Below, in pieces: positions 7,520-14,493 of a stretch of 16,134 nt of DNA (positions within the stretch are counted from its first letter, which is position 1; each line of letters opens with the position of its first letter). Location of the stretch: NCBI GenBank assembly GCA_021796315.1, contig JAJYOH010000072.1:1-16134 (forward strand), given 5' to 3'. The notes under the pieces were generated by a model, which saw only the letters and a program-made list of their open reading frames with translations, did no database searches and was not told where the DNA came from. The position numbers and the translations under genes are program-made. This DNA comes from Chloroflexota bacterium (GTDB taxonomy: Bacteria; Chloroflexota; Anaerolineae; Anaerolineales; Villigracilaceae).

Positions 7520-9898
7520 TTAATCGCCGCCCCCTCCTCCGTCGCCTCCACCGCCATCACCAGGATTATTGCTATCATGGCAGGCGAGACAGGTAGCTGA
7601 GAAGACAGTAGATGGATGGCAGGTCCGGCAACTGGCGCCTCCGTGGTTAACCCCAGGGCTTGGATGCGAACCGCTGAAGCGTGCAGACGACCACGAAGAA
7701 GTATTATGACACTGCGCACAATTCAAGCCGAACGCACCGGCATGAAAAGCAGGGTCAGCGTGACATGAGAAACAAGCGGTCGAGAGTCCCTGGAACTGAC
7801 CTGATTGATGGCAACGCGTACAGTTCAGGTTCGCATGTCCACCCGTCAGCGGGAAGCCAGTGGTGTTATGGTTGAAAGTGGCGCCACTCCACGTACTTGT
7901 GCTATGGCAAGAACCACAGTTCGTGCCAAAACTTCCATTATGGTGATCGTTTTGTTTATGGCAGGAATAGCAATCCTGCGGTGTGCCCTTGAACACGCCA
8001 TTGATATGACAACTTGAACAAGCTACATTGACGTGCACACCGGTCAACTTGAAAGCCGCCAGATTATGATCGAAGGATGCAGGCTTCCAGGCACTGGTGG
8101 AATGACAAGCACCACAATTCGCGCCAAGCTGGCTGTTGTGATGATCGTTTTGTTTATGGCAGGAATAGCAATCCTTCGGCGTACCTTTGAAGACACCGTT
8201 GACATGACAACTTGAACAAGCTACATTGACGTGCGCTCCTGTCAACTTGAAGGCCGCCAGATTATGATCGAAGGTGGCATTTGCCCAACTACTCGTATCA
8301 TGGCAAGCGCCGCAATTCGTACCGAACTGACCGTTATGATGATCGTTTTGTTTATGGCAGGAATAACAATCCTGCGGCGTGCCCTTGAAGACGCCATTCA
8401 CATGGCAGCTTGCGCAAGCCACATTGACATGTGCGCCGGTCAACTTGAAGGCTGCCAGATTATGGTCAAATGTGACATCCTTCCAACTATTCGTATTATG
8501 GCAAGTGCCGCAGCTTGTGCCGAACTGACCATTATGCTGATCATCTTTTTTGTGACAAGCAACGCAGTCTGTTGGAGTGCTTTTGAATAAATCGTTCACA
8601 TGGCATTGAGTACATGCAACATTGACATGCTGGCCGGTTAATTTAAAGGCAGCCAGGTTATGATCAAATCTTGCGGGCTTCCAACCATCGGGTATGTGAC
8701 AGGAGCCGCAGTCCGTACCCAACTGACCATTATGCGGATCGTTTTGTTTATGGCAGGAATAACAATCCTTCGGCGTGCCTTTGAAGACAGCATTTGCGTG
8801 GCATTGCTCACAGGCAACAGTCAAATGTTTTCCAACCAGCGGGAAGGCAAATTTTGAATGATCAACATTGGCCTTATCCCAACCGTCGGTTGTGTGGCAG
8901 GTGGCGCAATCGGCCCCAAACTGGCCGCCATGCTTGTCATCCTTTTGATGACATGAGAAACAATCCGTTGGCGCGCCATTTAGAACTCCATTGACGTGGC
9001 ATTTCTCGCATTGAACCTGGACATGTAAGCCGGTCAACTTAAAGGCGGCCAAATCATGATTGAAGTTTGCCGGTTTCCAACCGTCGGGCGTATGGCATGA
9101 ACCGCAATTCGTCCCAAAGCGGCCAGCGTGCGGATCGTCTTTTTGATGGCAACTGAAACAATCCGTGGGCGCAGACGAGAAAGTTTGCAAAGTCTGCGCA
9201 CCCGCGTGGCATTTGGCGCAATCAACTGCCGCATGTTTTCCGATCAGTTGAAAAGCGAATTTACTATGATCGAAATTTTTCCTGCCGAAGCGATCCACGC
9301 CATCATGACAATTCAAGCAGATGGCCCCATAAGCCTGGATATGCGTCTGCATAAATGCGGTGTCTATTTGATTATGACAGGTCTGGCAAACGGCCGGATC
9401 GAATTTTGAAATATCGGTGGAATGACAGGCGCCGCAGGTAAACGCTTCGCCATTGACGTTTTGCTGGTGGCCGTTTAAAGAGAATCCCTCAGCGTTGTGC
9501 GGGAACAGCGAAGGGTCCATCACGGTCAGCGAAGCAGCCGCCCCGCGATGCTCAGGATGGCAATTCCGACACGTGAGGCTCTTATTGAATTGAAGCATCA
9601 CACCGTGCAGCTTGGTAACGTCCGGCAACTGCGCGGCGATATCGGTGTGGCAAGCCATGCAACGATCTGCCATGGTTATAGAGTCCCATGGCGCGGTATG
9701 ACAGTATTCGCATTGTGCGCTGATATCCGCGTGCGAAGCCACATTGCCAACCAGATGGCCCTTCGACTGGGAATTCAACGGGCCTGCAGAAAACATCATA
9801 TTGCCTTGCGCAAAGGCCACACCGGCAATTGCCAGCGCGGTAATAAGCATGGCAAAGATGCCGGCGCCAGTTAAACAACCCAGTCGATTATTTCTCAT
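7520..9898 (-). CDS. Secreted 32-heme c-type cytochrome with eight 66-residue modules
   Basis: The product (792 aa from ATG 9898-9896) carries 32 CxxCH heme sites. A signal peptide (about 1-30, c-region AFA-QG) sends it out of the cytosol. Three hemes follow in the head (CEYCH, CMACH, CRNCH, 63-114). A divergent 3-heme segment spans 132-208. Eight modules begin at about 209, 279, 345, 411, 477, 543, 609 and 675, each with three CxxCH, the phrase F(D/N)H...K/PLTGxH, and DC(Y/F)SCHK. Two last hemes and a Gly/Asp tail close it. ATG 9898 is preferred over GTG 9907 because the ATG context is conserved in the truncated copy and the GTG is not. By inference it is an extracytoplasmic electron wire; the partner is unknown. 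It is the last intact gene of the operon. Confidence 0.93.
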   Translation of the reverse strand: MRNNRLGCLTGAGIFAMLITALAIAGVAFAQGNMMFSAGPLNSQSKGHLVGNVASHADISAQCEYCHTAPWDSITMADRCMACHTDIAAQLPDVTKLHGVMLQFNKSLTCRNCHPEHRGAAASLTVMDPSLFPHNAEGFSLNGHQQNVNGEAFTCGACHSTDISKFDPAVCQTCHNQIDTAFMQTHIQAYGAICLNCHDGVDRFGRKNFDHSKFAFQLIGKHAAVDCAKCHAGAQTLQTFSSAPTDCFSCHQKDDPHAGRFGTNCGSCHTPDGWKPANFNHDLAAFKLTGLHVQVQCEKCHVNGVLNGAPTDCFSCHQKDDKHGGQFGADCATCHTTDGWDKANVDHSKFAFPLVGKHLTVACEQCHANAVFKGTPKDCYSCHKQNDPHNGQLGTDCGSCHIPDGWKPARFDHNLAAFKLTGQHVNVACTQCHVNDLFKSTPTDCVACHKKDDQHNGQFGTSCGTCHNTNSWKDVTFDHNLAAFKLTGAHVNVACASCHVNGVFKGTPQDCYSCHKQNDHHNGQFGTNCGACHDTSSWANATFDHNLAAFKLTGAHVNVACSSCHVNGVFKGTPKDCYSCHKQNDHHNSQLGANCGACHSTSAWKPASFDHNLAAFKLTGVHVNVACSSCHINGVFKGTPQDCYSCHKQNDHHNGSFGTNCGSCHSTSTWSGATFNHNTTGFPLTGGHANLNCTRCHQSGQFQGLSTACFSCHADPAFHAGAFGLNCAQCHNTSSWSSARFSGSHPSPGVNHGGASCRTCHPSTVFSATCLACHDSNNPGDGGGGDGGGGGD
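7679..9274 (-). repeat. Eight tandem 198-bp heme modules within the 32-heme gene
   Basis: Seven of the eight modules are exactly 66 codons (198 bp); the first is 70 codons. Modules 5 to 7 (7877-8470) are the most alike, also at DNA level, with long shared runs such as those around 8005-8065 and 8203-8263. This points to expansion by unequal recombination or replication slippage. Confidence 0.88.
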
Positions 9899-9927
9899 AG
9901 CGGACACTCAAAGAGTTTTGTATGAGA

Positions 9928-11067
9928 TTAATCGCCGCCGCCCGGGTTATTGCTATCATGGCATTTGGTACAGCTGGCCGTCATCAGATTAACCGTGTGA
10001 CAATCGCGGCAGGAAGCGCCGCCATGACGGACTCCAGATCCGCCCTCGCCGCCGTTGGTTGGCTGGGGATGCGAAAGATTGAATTGGGCCGGCGACCAGG
10101 CGGTGGTCGTATGGCAATCGGAACAGGCATTCTTGAACAACCCAGCGTGGAAAGCGGGGTCAGCGTGGCAGGAAACGCAATCCGTTGAAAGTCCCGTGAA
10201 CTGAGCGTTCTGGTGGCATTTTGTGCAACTCACCTTGCTGTGCGCGCCGGTCAGCGGGAATTTGCTCTTGCTGTGATCGAAGGTGGAATCTCCCCATGAT
10301 GTAGGTTTATGACAGGCGCCGCAATCCGTACCGAACTGACCGTTATGTTTATCCTGCTGTTTGTGGCAGGAGTAGCAATCTGCCGGGGTGCCTTTGAATG
10401 CGCCATTTTGATGACACTTCTCACATGACACATTTGCATGTTTGCCATCAAGCTTGAAGGTAAACTTTGAATGGTCCACACTGACTTGATCCCAACCAGA
10501 TGGCGTATGGCATGAAGCACAATCCGTGCCGAATTGACCGTTATGTTTATCCTGCTGTTTATGGCAGGAATAGCAATCGATGGGCGCGCCCTTAAAATTA
10601 TTATTCTGATGACATTTACCACAAGTTACATTGGCATGTTGTCCCACTAAAGCAAAGCCCACGGCCTCGTGTGGAAAGCGCGCCCCATTCAATTCCACCA
10701 GCGAGGCGGTTGGGCCGCGATGTTCGGGATGACAGGATCGGCAGCCTAATTTTGGATCGTTTTTCGTCAGAGTCCCATGCAAAGAGGCCACGTTCCGCAT
10801 TTGCACGACAATATCACCGTGACAAGCCTCACACTGATCTGCCATTGTGGCAGAATCCCACGGCGCGGTATGGCAGGCGGAGCAATTGCTGCCTGTCTCT
10901 GCATGGGAATGGACATTGCCCAACATGGCGCCTGATTGGGCATTCAGAGCGCCTGCGCTAAAGAGAGTCCCACCCTGTGCGAAAACCGCGCCGACAATTG
11001 CAAGCGCAGTGATGAGAGTGGCAATAATGCCAGTCCCGGTTAAACAACCAAGCGGTTTGTTTTGCAT
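9928..11067 (-). CDS. Secreted 14-heme c-type cytochrome with three 66-residue modules
   Basis: A 379-aa protein with 14 CxxCH sites, built on the same plan as the downstream 32-heme protein. The signal peptide has a c-region VFA-QG at about 28-32. Three head hemes (CSACH, CEACH, CRSCH) lie within 62-113. Three modules of exactly 66 aa start at 131, 197 and 263 with three hemes each. The tail contains HGGASCRDCH and CTKCHDSNNPGGGD with the last two hemes. It starts 13 nt after the stop of the putative cytochrome b gene with SD GGGGAGA, so it is in the same operon. Inferred role: the extracytoplasmic carrier nearest the membrane, passing electrons to or from the larger paralogue. The substrate is unknown. 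Confidence 0.93.
   Translation of the reverse strand: MQNKPLGCLTGTGIIATLITALAIVGAVFAQGGTLFSAGALNAQSGAMLGNVHSHAETGSNCSACHTAPWDSATMADQCEACHGDIVVQMRNVASLHGTLTKNDPKLGCRSCHPEHRGPTASLVELNGARFPHEAVGFALVGQHANVTCGKCHQNNNFKGAPIDCYSCHKQQDKHNGQFGTDCASCHTPSGWDQVSVDHSKFTFKLDGKHANVSCEKCHQNGAFKGTPADCYSCHKQQDKHNGQFGTDCGACHKPTSWGDSTFDHSKSKFPLTGAHSKVSCTKCHQNAQFTGLSTDCVSCHADPAFHAGLFKNACSDCHTTTAWSPAQFNLSHPQPTNGGEGGSGVRHGGASCRDCHTVNLMTASCTKCHDSNNPGGGD
10084..10677 (-). repeat. Three tandem 198-bp heme modules within the 14-heme gene
   Basis: Residues 131-196, 197-262 and 263-328 are consecutive 66-codon units. Each has three CxxCH, a DC(Y/V)SCH centre and a GW/SW...DH boundary. Modules 1 and 2 share the phrase CYSCHKQQDKHNGQFGTDC. 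Confidence 0.85.
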
Positions 11068-11080
11068 TCTCCCCGCCTTT

Positions 11081-11635
11081 CTACTTCAACAACGTGGCGT
11101 AATAGAGCGCCGCGCCGATATGAGCGAATGCCGAGACAAACAGGGCCATCCCGATTGGGATGTGAATGGTATGCCACACCGCCATCAGACGGCGGGCGTG
11201 CTTTAAGGCCTCAGTCGAGAGAGTGTTTTCGATCTCGAGTCCGTCTGCCGTCCGCGGGATGCGGGTGTAAATATATCGCCCGATGAAGCCGCTGATCACG
11301 ATGATTATGGTGAAAAGGGTGGTCACCCCGGCGAGTCCATTGAACTTCCACGATGTGTGGAGCAAAACCATATATGGTCCCACCAGGCCTGTGAAGATGT
11401 GGAACTTCAGCCAATCGGACATCCGCCCCCAGCGCGCGCTGCGGCTGCGCTTGCGCAGGCTGTAGAGCGTCTCAGTCATCAACATAAGAATAAAACCAAA
11501 AATTCCCAGGCTGTGACCAAACAATTCACCGGCTGGCGGAATGGTACGCGTAAAGACAAGCACCACACCGTAGATTCCGGTGATCAGGATGGCGGCAAAA
11601 ACAGCCGCCCAAAGTTCCCCGTTGTTACGAAACAT
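11081..11635 (-). CDS. Five-helix His-rich membrane protein, putative b-type cytochrome subunit
   Basis: A 184-aa integral membrane protein with about five helices (residues about 10-30, 38-58, 78-95, 103-125, 152-178). Histidines lie in or near the helices: His41, His79, His93, His155, His158 and His172, a layout typical of di-heme b cytochromes and ferric-reductase-like membrane domains. A basic loop (RKRSRSARWGR, 61-71) probably faces the cytosol. I cannot place it in a named family by eye. Position is the strongest clue: it lies between an FAD oxidoreductase with ferredoxin (cytosolic) and secreted multiheme cytochromes (outside), so it is the natural membrane electron carrier. The start has SD GGGAGG a few nt upstream and lies 39 nt after the preceding stop. 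Confidence 0.75.
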   Translation of the reverse strand: MFRNNGELWAAVFAAILITGIYGVVLVFTRTIPPAGELFGHSLGIFGFILMLMTETLYSLRKRSRSARWGRMSDWLKFHIFTGLVGPYMVLLHTSWKFNGLAGVTTLFTIIIVISGFIGRYIYTRIPRTADGLEIENTLSTEALKHARRLMAVWHTIHIPIGMALFVSAFAHIGAALYYATLLK

Positions 11636-11674
11636 GAGGCCTCCCGTTCGTTCCCTCTCTCAAAGGAACATTTT

Positions 11675-13009
11675 TTAGGATGTGTGCTGCGCTCTCCAAT
11701 CAATCCAATATTCTGCGACAATATCGGAAATAGGCGCATTAGGCGCCATTAACTTCTCACGAATGGGCGAAATATCAACACTATTTTCTATCATTTCTTG
11801 TAAAGGAGTGGAAAGCTTTTGATCACCCATAAGAATCGCACCCAGTAACGCTTTTTGCCCAATAATCAGTCGCAGGTGGTTAACATCAAAACCAGATTGC
11901 GCCACAATGGCATCGGGGAGTGAACGAAAGGTTTCGCTGTCGCCGCGCGCAATACCGACGATATCTTCATCGAGGCCACGCCCAACTGCACCAATAATGG
12001 TGGTCGTCAACCCCGCCAAACGCGTGACGTTGAACGGCGCAGACTTGATATATTCCACCTGCCTGCCAGCCATATTTAAACCTGCCGAACACCCCTGCTC
12101 GCGCGCCGGATTCCATAGACTATCCAAAACCGAGCGTCCCGTCCGCGGATCATAAGCCTGTGCCACATCGCCCGCCGCAAAGACATCCGGCACATTGGTC
12201 TGCATAAATTGATTGACCAAAATACCGCGATCCACCGCCAGCCCCGCGGAAGTTGCAAGTTCCAATTTGGGCTGGATGCCAATTGCGTACGCCACAATAT
12301 CACATTTAAGTACGCGGCCATCCAAAAGCTTTATGGCGCTCACATTCTTGCGCCCCTGAATTTCGATTGCCTCCGCGTGATAATGAAGTTCAACGCCTTC
12401 TTCCACCAGGCGATGTTCCACTATTTTGGATTCGTGTTCGTCGAGAACGTTGTTCCAATAACGGTCGCCGCGCAATAAATAATGGACCTTTACGCCGCGT
12501 GCCAGCAAGCCTTCTACAATTTCAAGCGCCGTAATACCGCCGCCGACAACAACTGCTGTTTTACCGCGCCGTGCAAGCTTCAGGATCTGCCGCGCATCAT
12601 CAAGATGATCCAGCTTGACCACCCCGGGCAATTGCACTCCAGGAATGGTTAACAGATGGGCGCGTGAACCGACTGCCAGCAGAAGCCGGTCATAACTGAC
12701 GCTGACTACGGTTAAACCTTCCTTGGATGAAGAAGCTGTTTGCATTTCGAGCTGATGAACGTCCGGCAGGATGCGCGTTACATGTCCTTTTAAATAACGA
12801 AAGCGAAGTTTGCGAAATGTATCCGCCATTTGCGGAAACAATTGTTTATCATGAACTTCCCCCGTTAAAAAGTAGGCCAGCCCAGGCCTGGAATAATAAC
12901 CATGCGGATCATCACCGATCATGGTGATCTCGCCCGCCGAATCCACAGACCGGATGGCCTCAATCGCAGCGACACCCGCGACGCCGGTTCCAATAATCAC
13001 GTATTTCAT
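11675..13009 (-). CDS. FAD/NAD(P)H-dependent oxidoreductase (NirB / rubredoxin-reductase-like)
   Basis: A 444-aa pyridine nucleotide-disulfide oxidoreductase-fold protein. The FAD site is GTGVAG at 7-12. The segment YYSRPGLAYFLTGE at 39-51 is typical of the NirB-N/nitric-oxide and rubredoxin reductase branch. The NAD(P) site is VVVGGGITALEI at 153-164, and the second FAD motif is VFAAGDVA around 277-283. No redox cysteine is present at the usual site (the position after YYS is Arg), so it is not a CoA-disulfide or peroxidase type. It would exchange electrons between NAD(P)H and a protein partner. The start overlaps the stop of the ferredoxin gene (ATGA, 13006-13009), which implies coupled translation and suggests the ferredoxin is that partner. 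Confidence 0.88.
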   Translation of the reverse strand: MKYVIIGTGVAGVAAIEAIRSVDSAGEITMIGDDPHGYYSRPGLAYFLTGEVHDKQLFPQMADTFRKLRFRYLKGHVTRILPDVHQLEMQTASSSKEGLTVVSVSYDRLLLAVGSRAHLLTIPGVQLPGVVKLDHLDDARQILKLARRGKTAVVVGGGITALEIVEGLLARGVKVHYLLRGDRYWNNVLDEHESKIVEHRLVEEGVELHYHAEAIEIQGRKNVSAIKLLDGRVLKCDIVAYAIGIQPKLELATSAGLAVDRGILVNQFMQTNVPDVFAAGDVAQAYDPRTGRSVLDSLWNPAREQGCSAGLNMAGRQVEYIKSAPFNVTRLAGLTTTIIGAVGRGLDEDIVGIARGDSETFRSLPDAIVAQSGFDVNHLRLIIGQKALLGAILMGDQKLSTPLQEMIENSVDISPIREKLMAPNAPISDIVAEYWIDWRAQHTS

Positions 13010-13272
13010 TCCGACCTCCGCGCAAACAAATTGGTGTGCTCAAAACGCAGCACACCGCGCGGACAGCGCGCCACACACTCGCCGCAGGTCAGACATTCGC
13101 TATGCGTGATCGACTCGCCGCGCCAGACATGCGCACGCACGTCGATTTCGATCGGGCAGTTATATGAGCAGATACCGCACTGCACACAGCGCGCCGGGTC
13201 AGGTACAACGTGGCCGCCAACTAATACTTGACGGCGGGTTGAACTTTTTCCAAAAATATCTTTGAAAGCCAT
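13006..13272 (-). CDS. 2[4Fe-4S] ferredoxin-type protein, first gene of the cytochrome operon
   Basis: An 88-aa iron-sulfur protein with two CxxCxxCxxxC(P) motifs: CVQCGICSYNCP (Cys29, 32, 35, 39) and CLTCGECVARCP (Cys60, 63, 66, 70). Together they can bind two [4Fe-4S] clusters. The two motifs are separated by 20 residues, longer than in minimal clostridial ferredoxins, and an N-terminal extension of about 28 residues precedes them. There is no signal peptide, so it is cytosolic. The start has SD GAAGGA about 6 nt upstream. Overlap with the flavoprotein gene points to a ferredoxin-flavoprotein pair feeding the membrane subunit downstream. Confidence 0.92.
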   Translation of the reverse strand: MAFKDIFGKSSTRRQVLVGGHVVPDPARCVQCGICSYNCPIEIDVRAHVWRGESITHSECLTCGECVARCPRGVLRFEHTNLFARRSE

Positions 13273-13331
13273 AGTGTCCTTCGAGTTTAAGTCGTCTGGA
13301 CTACAAAAAAGTTACGGGGTTCACTAACGCC

Positions 13332-13373
13332 ATTATATGCCAAACAACAGGGCAACAATTACAAAAAGTAATT
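13332..13373 (-). promoter_or_regulatory. Candidate promoter and small palindrome for the electron-transfer operon
   Basis: On the minus strand a TATAAT box (13337-13332) lies about 60 nt before the ferredoxin ATG. The nearest -35-like element is TTGTTG with a 15-nt spacer, which is imperfect. Immediately upstream is the palindrome AATTAC-N5-GTAATT (13357-13373), a possible operator; it matches no regulator site I recognise with confidence. Confidence 0.45.
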
Positions 13374-13404
13374 CTCCATAGCCAACCGGTTTGTAAAGCC
13401 CCAC

Positions 13405-13440
13405 AAATAAAAACAGAGTTGCACTTTCGTGCAACTCTGT
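13405..13440 (-). terminator. Rho-independent terminator of the cold shock gene
   Basis: A perfect 12-bp stem (13413-13424 with 13429-13440, ACAGAGTTGCAC and its complement) has a 4-nt loop. It is followed on the minus strand by TTTTTATT. It starts 20 nt after the csp stop codon and separates csp from the cytochrome operon. Confidence 0.9.
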
Positions 13441-13459
13441 TGACTCGTAAAAAATTGCC

Positions 13460-13672
13460 TTACGAAATCAGTTTTACGTCGGCGGCCTGCAATCCCTTAG
13501 GGCCTGTCTCGACAGAGAACTCAACCTTCTGTTCAGGCTCCAGCTTACGATAGCCTTCCATTTGCAGAGCGGAGAAGTGGACGAATACATCCTCTCCACC
13601 ATCCCGGCCTATGAAGCCGTAGCCCTTGGTGGCATTGAACCATTTGACGGTGCCAGTATAACGTTCGGACAT
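13460..13672 (-). CDS. CspA-family cold shock protein
   Basis: A 70-aa single cold-shock domain protein that binds single-stranded RNA or DNA and acts as an RNA chaperone. The opening [15 protein letters not shown] contains RNP1 (KGYGFI, 16-21). RNP2 is DVFVHFSAL (28-36). The tail [13 protein letters not shown] is typical. It is full length for the family. The ATG has SD AGGAGA about 8 nt upstream. It is a one-gene unit closed by a strong terminator; an upstream promoter is not clear. The leader between the PHP gene and the start is about 85 nt. Confidence 0.96.
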   Translation of the reverse strand: MSERYTGTVKWFNATKGYGFIGRDGGEDVFVHFSALQMEGYRKLEPEQKVEFSVETGPKGLQAADVKLIS

Positions 13673-13757
13673 CTTACTATTCTCCTGCTTAAAAATTTAT
13701 CCCGCGCGGTGGGTGTGACTTGCGCATCAGACATTCACGGGATGTGACGCAAGATTA

Positions 13758-14432
13758 TCATGTGCGTTTTGGCGTGTCAAGACCGATTTTAATTTTCTTG
13801 CGGACAACGGCATAACGAGACGTAAGATGGAACCAGGGCGGCGACCAACGTGTTTGAAACGCGGCTTTACGGATAACCTGCCGCATCTCATCCGGACCCT
13901 GGAATGGCTCCAGCAAATTGAGCGACCTGCCCAACTCAAATGCCGCGTGTGCATCCGACCCGACTGTCCCCGCCAGATTGTGCTGGCGGGCAAACTCCCC
14001 CGCCCGACGATTGAACGCGGGCGACATGCAACGTGAGTTATAGACTTCGATGGCATCCACCAGCGAAATGATCTCCACTAAGTCTTCTTCCTTCCATCCT
14101 CCACTCCGCCACCCATCGAACGGATGCGATACACTAATAAATGCATTCTGCGCCCGCAAACGTTCAATTGTCTCCAGCGGCGAAAGCATCGCCGGGATCT
14201 CGTCTATTACGTAGGCCGCCAGGATTTCTCCTCGGGTGGTCATAATCTCCTCGCCCACGATCACCCGCTGCGGGTCCAGAGCCTGGGCCGCCTGCGCCCC
14301 CTCAATTGTGTTATGGTCGGTCACCACCACGCGGTCAATTCTTTTGAGGCGGCAAATATCCACAAGAGTCCGTGGAGACGTAAGTGAATCCTTCGAGAAG
14401 ATTGTATGGCAGTGAAATTCAACGTGTAACAT
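13758..14432 (-). CDS. PHP-domain metal-dependent phosphoesterase
   Basis: A 224-aa PHP-superfamily protein, counting from ATG 14432. Metal ligands are visible in order: FHCHTIFSKDS (His7, His9, then Asp15), VTDHNT (His40), GEEI (Glu61), SHPFDG (His103) and GSDAH (Asp160, His162). These fit a trinuclear-metal hydrolase of the stand-alone YciV/TrpH-like type. Family members cleave phosphate esters such as nucleoside 3',5'-bisphosphates or short oligonucleotides; the substrate here is unknown. The start at 14432 is preferred to 14447 because a TACAAT box (14444-14439) sits 6 nt before it and would lie inside the longer form. It is transcribed away from the SPFH-like gene. Confidence 0.88.
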   Translation of the reverse strand: MLHVEFHCHTIFSKDSLTSPRTLVDICRLKRIDRVVVTDHNTIEGAQAAQALDPQRVIVGEEIMTTRGEILAAYVIDEIPAMLSPLETIERLRAQNAFISVSHPFDGWRSGGWKEEDLVEIISLVDAIEVYNSRCMSPAFNRRAGEFARQHNLAGTVGSDAHAAFELGRSLNLLEPFQGPDEMRQVIRKAAFQTRWSPPWFHLTSRYAVVRKKIKIGLDTPKRT

Positions 14433-14438
14433 ACTCCG

Positions 14439-14444
14439 ATTGTA
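14439..14444 (-). promoter_or_regulatory. -10 box of the PHP gene, near-leaderless
   Basis: TACAAT on the minus strand ends 6 nt before ATG 14432, leaving no room for a normal leader. A TTGGCA sits upstream with a long 20-nt spacer, so the -35 element is doubtful. Confidence 0.4.
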
Positions 14445-14476
14445 CATGCAAAAATTACCCGATTTGCCAATTTCGT

Positions 14477-14482
14477 TATAAA
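14477..14482 (+). promoter_or_regulatory. -10 box of the SPFH-like gene
   Basis: TATAAA ends 11 nt before ATG 14494, giving a leader of only about 5 nt. No SD is present. The -35 region is weak (TTACCC with a 16-nt spacer). Confidence 0.4.
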
Positions 14483-14493
14483 ATCAGACTCAC

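Noticed and set aside
7679..9274. 198-bp periodic repeats taken as a CRISPR-like or satellite array
   Set aside because: The period is a multiple of three, the repeats are in frame with heme motifs throughout, and there are no short identical repeats with unique spacers.
7805..9409. Series of plus-strand open frames with repeated phrases (IVLFMAGI and similar) across the cytochrome genes
   Set aside because: They are antisense images of the 198-bp heme modules; the repetition comes from the CxxCH modules on the minus strand.
9899..9907. GTG start at 9907 for the 32-heme protein
   Set aside because: The corresponding position in the truncated copy is not a start codon, whereas ATG 9898 and its context are conserved.
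13719..13753. Inverted repeat CTTGCG...CGCAAG between the PHP and csp genes
   Set aside because: Only 6 bp of stem with a 23-nt loop and no T tract; too weak to call a terminator or a thermosensor.
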